Notes under the pieces: model-generated
Databases searched by the model: none
Told to the model about the DNA's origin: nothing
The model's input: the letters and a program-made list of their open reading frames with translations, nothing else
NCBI RefSeq assembly: GCF_009725985.1
Contig: NZ_RCNR01000035.1
Span: forward strand, 1-48,140
Direction of reading: 5' to 3'
Length of the DNA stretch: 48,140 bases
Origin: Zobellia amurskyensis
GTDB lineage: Bacteria; Bacteroidota; Bacteroidia; Flavobacteriales; Flavobacteriaceae
Program-made: the position numbers and the translations under genes
In this document: piece by piece, positions 45,187 to 48,140 of the stretch
How positions within the stretch are numbered: the stretch's first letter is position 1
Layout: every line of letters starts with the position of its first letter

Positions 45187-46899
45187 ATGAGCAAATTTTA
45201 TTACAACGAAGAGCAAGAGTCTTACGACGCGATCGTGGTAGGTACAGGAATAAGTGGAGGCTGGGCAGCAAAGGAGCTGTGCGAGGCCGGACTTAAAACC
45301 TTAGTGCTAGAGCGCGGACGTATGGTGACGCACATCGAAGACTATGAAACTGCGAACATGGACCCCTGGGATTTTCCTAACGGAGGAAAGCCAACAAAAG
45401 AGGACATCGCAAAACAGGAAAAACAAAACCGCACAGGCTATACCACCAATGCCGCAAGTAAAATGTGGTTCGTCAATGACCTTAAACACCCATACAACGA
45501 AATACAGCGTTTCGATTGGATGAGAGGTTATCATGTAGGTGGTCGTTCATTACAGTGGGGCCGCCAGAGCTACCGTTGGAGCGATATTGATTTTGAAGCA
45601 AATAAAAAGGACGGTATAGCCGTAGATTGGCCAGTACGTTATAAAGATATCGCACCTTGGTATGCAAAAGTAGAAGACTATATAGGTGTTAGTGGAGAGG
45701 CGTTAGACCTTCCACAATTGCCAGATAGCAACTTTTTACCGCAAATGGAACTAAATTGTGTTGAAGAACACTTTAAAGAAAAGGTAGGCGAGGAATTTGA
45801 TGGCCGTGCTGTAACCGTTGGTAGAGTTGCTCATATTACGGGAACCAAGAACTTTGATGGCCGTACTAAATGCCAATATAGAAACAGATGTATAAGAGGG
45901 TGTCCTTTTGGAGGATATTTCAGTAGCCTTTCTTCTACATTACCTGCGGCAGAAGCTACAGGAAACATGACCTTACGTCCAGATTCTATTGTACACGAAG
46001 TCATTTATGACCCGGAAACAAAACTAGCTACGGGTGTTAAAGTCATTGACCGAGTTACTAAAGAGGCTCATGAATTTAAAGCCAAAGTTATTTTTCTTTG
46101 CGCTTCATCCATAGCTTCCACTTCTATATTAATGCAATCAAAATCTGATCGTTTCCCTAATGGTATGGGTAATGATTCCGATCAATTGGGCCGTAACATT
46201 ATGGACCACCATTTAGGTGTAGGTGCTTCTGGTAAATTTGATGGGTTTGATGATAAATACTATAAAGGAAGAAGACCTAACGGTGTTTACATCCCTAGAT
46301 TTAGAAATATTGGTGGTGATACCAACAGAAAAGACTACAAACGTGGCTTTGGCTACCAAGGTGGTGCAAGTAGAGGTGACTGGCAAGATTTAGTTGCCGA
46401 ACTTTCTTATGGTAAAGATCTAAAAGATGCCATTTTGAAACCAGGTGGGTGGACTATTGGTATTGGTGGTTTTGGCGAGGTACTTCCTTACGAAGACAAC
46501 CGCATGACTCTAGACTATGATAAATTAGATGATTGGGGACTACCAACCGTTACTTTTGACGCTGGATTTAAAGAAAACGAATTGAACATGCGTAAGGACA
46601 TGATGCAATCTGCTATTGAGATGCTTGAAAAAGCAGGCGTAAAGGATGTTAAAGGTCATGATCGCGAAACAGGTTTAGGTTTAGGTATTCACGAAATGGG
46701 TACTGCTCGTATGGGTAGAGATAGAAAAACATCTGTATTAAACGGCAACAACCAAGTACATGATGTTCCTAACGTTTACGTAACAGATGGTTCTTTTATG
46801 ACCTCTGCAAGTTGTGTAAACCCATCTTTAACCTATATGGCATTTACAGCAAGGGCAGCAGACCATGCTGTAAAACAACTTAAAAAAGGAAATATATAA
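45187..46899 (+). CDS. GMC family FAD-dependent oxidoreductase (large subunit)
   Basis: This 570-residue paralog of the GMC protein at 34297 has FAD motif GTGISGGWAAKELCE (about 19-33), the same C-x5-C-x3-C-P motif (Cys229, Cys235, Cys239) and the same C-terminal NVYVTDGSFMTSASCVNPSL. I chose the ATG at 45187 over an in-frame TTG two codons upstream. It has no signal peptide; the next gene, which overlaps its stop by one base (TAATG), carries a Tat signal, so the two probably leave the cell as a folded complex. Likely role: periplasmic dehydrogenase of a sugar ring hydroxyl, passing electrons through FAD to the respiratory chain. Confidence 0.93.
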   Translation: MSKFYYNEEQESYDAIVVGTGISGGWAAKELCEAGLKTLVLERGRMVTHIEDYETANMDPWDFPNGGKPTKEDIAKQEKQNRTGYTTNAASKMWFVNDLKHPYNEIQRFDWMRGYHVGGRSLQWGRQSYRWSDIDFEANKKDGIAVDWPVRYKDIAPWYAKVEDYIGVSGEALDLPQLPDSNFLPQMELNCVEEHFKEKVGEEFDGRAVTVGRVAHITGTKNFDGRTKCQYRNRCIRGCPFGGYFSSLSSTLPAAEATGNMTLRPDSIVHEVIYDPETKLATGVKVIDRVTKEAHEFKAKVIFLCASSIASTSILMQSKSDRFPNGMGNDSDQLGRNIMDHHLGVGASGKFDGFDDKYYKGRRPNGVYIPRFRNIGGDTNRKDYKRGFGYQGGASRGDWQDLVAELSYGKDLKDAILKPGGWTIGIGGFGEVLPYEDNRMTLDYDKLDDWGLPTVTFDAGFKENELNMRKDMMQSAIEMLEKAGVKDVKGHDRETGLGLGIHEMGTARMGRDRKTSVLNGNNQVHDVPNVYVTDGSFMTSASCVNPSLTYMAFTARAADHAVKQLKKGNI

Positions 46900-47546
46900 T
46901 GGATAGAAGAAAAGCACTCAAGAATATGGGTATGGCATTGGGTTACACCGTTGCCACCCCAACTTTGCTAAGTATTGTTCAAAGTTGTAAGAATGAGACG
47001 GTCCTTGAATGGACTCCTGAGTTTTTTACGAAAGACCAAGGAGCGGTATTGACCAAATTGGTTGATATTATTCTTCCAAAAACAGATACACCCTCAGCTT
47101 CGGAAACCCAAGTGAACATTTTTATTGACCGGTTTGCGGACCAGGTCATGGAAAAGGAACAACAAGATTTCCTTAAAATGTCTATGGATAGGTTTATTGA
47201 AAAAGCGTTGAAAGATGCTGGCAAAGAGAAAGCTGCAGATTTATCTCCAGAAGAATTAGAGCCCGTTCTTGCCGCTGCTTTAAAAGCAACGAAGGAAGAC
47301 GAGGTGACAAACAATTTAGCTGTTAAACAGTATAATGAGGCTATTGCCCAAGGTAAAGAAGCCCTTCTAGATGATGGTATTGCTCGCTTTGCTTTTGCAA
47401 ACAACCTTAGAGGAATGACAATTTGGGGTTACAAAACTTCCGAATATGTTGGCGAAAAGGTTTTAGCTTATCTGCCAGTTCCCGGCGAATATATTGCTTG
47501 CGCAGATACGCAAGAACTGACGGGTGGCAAAGCTTGGTCACTTTAA
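46899..47546 (+). CDS. Gluconate 2-dehydrogenase subunit 3 family protein (small subunit)
   Basis: This 215-residue protein has a twin-arginine start (MDRRKALKNM, Arg3-Arg4), a hydrophobic stretch and a possible lipobox (IVQSC, Cys30), then the helical subunit-3 domain (LTKLVDIILPKTDTPSASET and the C-terminal LRGMTIWGYKTSEYVGEKVL, PVPGEY). In characterised dehydrogenases this subunit carries the Tat signal and escorts the FAD subunit across the membrane. It is translationally coupled to the GMC gene. No cytochrome c subunit is visible in this window, so the electron acceptor is unclear. Confidence 0.92.
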   Translation: MDRRKALKNMGMALGYTVATPTLLSIVQSCKNETVLEWTPEFFTKDQGAVLTKLVDIILPKTDTPSASETQVNIFIDRFADQVMEKEQQDFLKMSMDRFIEKALKDAGKEKAADLSPEELEPVLAAALKATKEDEVTNNLAVKQYNEAIAQGKEALLDDGIARFAFANNLRGMTIWGYKTSEYVGEKVLAYLPVPGEYIACADTQELTGGKAWSL

Positions 47547-47567
47547 TAAAGACAACAAAGCCTATAG

Positions 47568-47611
47568 AAGAGTCGTCGGTAAATTACTATTTACTTACGG
47601 CTCTTTTTTAT
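47568..47611 (+). terminator. Terminator after the GMC-subunit 3 pair
   Basis: AAGAGTCGT (47568-47576) pairs with ACGGCTCTT (47597-47605, one G-U pair), with an inner GTAAAT/ATTTAC stem, followed by a T run. It would end the GMC transcript before the next isomerase gene. Confidence 0.8.
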
Positions 47612-47642
47612 TTTACGATTACTCATCCAACCTATATACAAA

Positions 47643-48140
47643 ATGAAAAGAAGAAACTTCATTCAAAAAACCGCTCTTACAGGTGGAGCTATTTCGCTAG
47701 GAAGCAATTTTGCCTACTCTAGCCAAACTAGTAACTTTTTAAAACCACATAAATTCAATCTTAAGTATGCCCCACATTTGGGTATGTTTAAAGAATTAGC
47801 AGGCGACGACCCCATAGACCAAATTAATTTTATGGCAGATCAGGGTTTTACTGCTTTTGAAGACAATGGCATGATGAAGCGCGATGTTGCCCTACAGACC
47901 AAAATGGGAGAAACTCTTGCAAAAAGAGGTATGACCATGGGTGTTTTTGTTGTTGACAAAGGTGGCAATATGAACAATACCCTTGCCGCGGGGAAACAAG
48001 AATACATTGATATTTTTTTAGATGGATGCAGAAGAGCTGTTGAAACTGCAAAACGTGTAAATGCCAAATGGATGACCGTTGTACCCGGTGGCTTTGAACG
48101 AAAGCTACCTATTGGAGTTCAAGATGGCAACGTTATAGAA
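47643..48140 (+). CDS. Tat-signal hydroxypyruvate isomerase-like TIM-barrel protein (3' end missing)
   Basis: The open frame starts at an ATG at 47643 and runs through 166 codons to the window edge without a stop. It begins with a twin-arginine signal (MKRRNFIQKTALTGG), similar to the isomerase lipoprotein at 44051 but without a clear lipobox, and continues as a TIM-barrel start (LKYAPHLGMFKELAGDDPID, MADQGFTAFEDNGMMKRD, AKWMTVVPGG). The layout resembles hydroxypyruvate isomerase and related AP-endonuclease-2-like enzymes. It would be the third TIM-barrel isomerase of the locus. The active-site residues of the second half are not seen. Confidence 0.82.
   Translation, partial: MKRRNFIQKTALTGGAISLGSNFAYSSQTSNFLKPHKFNLKYAPHLGMFKELAGDDPIDQINFMADQGFTAFEDNGMMKRDVALQTKMGETLAKRGMTMGVFVVDKGGNMNNTLAAGKQEYIDIFLDGCRRAVETAKRVNAKWMTVVPGGFERKLPIGVQDGNVIE

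Overview
The window reads as a chromosomal segment of a marine-type flavobacterium (Bacteroidota, Flavobacteriaceae). The support is a SusC/SusD pair, Bacteroidota-type -7 promoter boxes (TAnnTTTG) close to start codons, the dxs-DUF3078-dgt neighbourhood, a YicC-gmk-nadD operon, many short lipoproteins, and an AT-rich base composition. I see no rRNA, tRNA, CRISPR array, insertion sequence or phage gene. Coding density is high and every recognised gene looks intact, except the last one, which is cut by the window edge.

Layout. 0.1-6.8 kb: a TetR-regulated tripartite RND efflux operon (TetR, TolC-like, adaptor, pump) with a 34-bp perfect inverted repeat at the regulator's promoter. 6.9-11.2 kb: a SusC/SusD outer-membrane uptake pair with no enzyme beside it. 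11.4-16.1 kb: housekeeping genes (aspS, a ClC-CBS channel, a small membrane protein, a cold-shock protein, tadA). 16.1-16.6 kb: a gene-free stretch that may hold a minus-strand small RNA. 16.6-19.1 kb: two PAS-LuxR regulators, one translationally coupled to an alpha/beta hydrolase. 19.2-23.5 kb: dxs (TTG start), a DUF3078 protein, and the convergent dgt. 23.6-29.9 kb: small secreted proteins, a PiT phosphate transporter with a PhoU-like tail (preceded by a row of hairpins), a CAP-domain lipoprotein, a STAS-like protein and a secreted amidohydrolase. 29.9-32.0 kb: YicC-gmk-nadD.

32.2-48.1 kb is the most interesting part. It is a sugar-oxidation locus: a DUF1080 lipoprotein (3-keto-disaccharide hydrolase family), a cytosolic sugar isomerase/epimerase, two paralogous GMC flavoprotein dehydrogenases, a Tat-signal gluconate 2-dehydrogenase subunit-3-like protein, two Tat-signal TIM-barrel isomerases, a NupG-type MFS permease, a Gfo/Idh/MocA dehydrogenase, a DinB-like protein and a secreted GH2 beta-galactosidase. 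Together they fit a periplasmic 3-keto-glycoside route: oxidation of a sugar ring by the GMC complex, cleavage or isomerisation of the keto-sugar outside the inner membrane, import by the MFS permease, and re-reduction in the cytosol by Gfo/Idh/MocA. Both GMC proteins carry a conserved C-x5-C-x3-C-P motif that may hold an iron-sulfur cluster. The substrate and the exact chemistry are inferred from family membership and gene order, not shown by the sequence.
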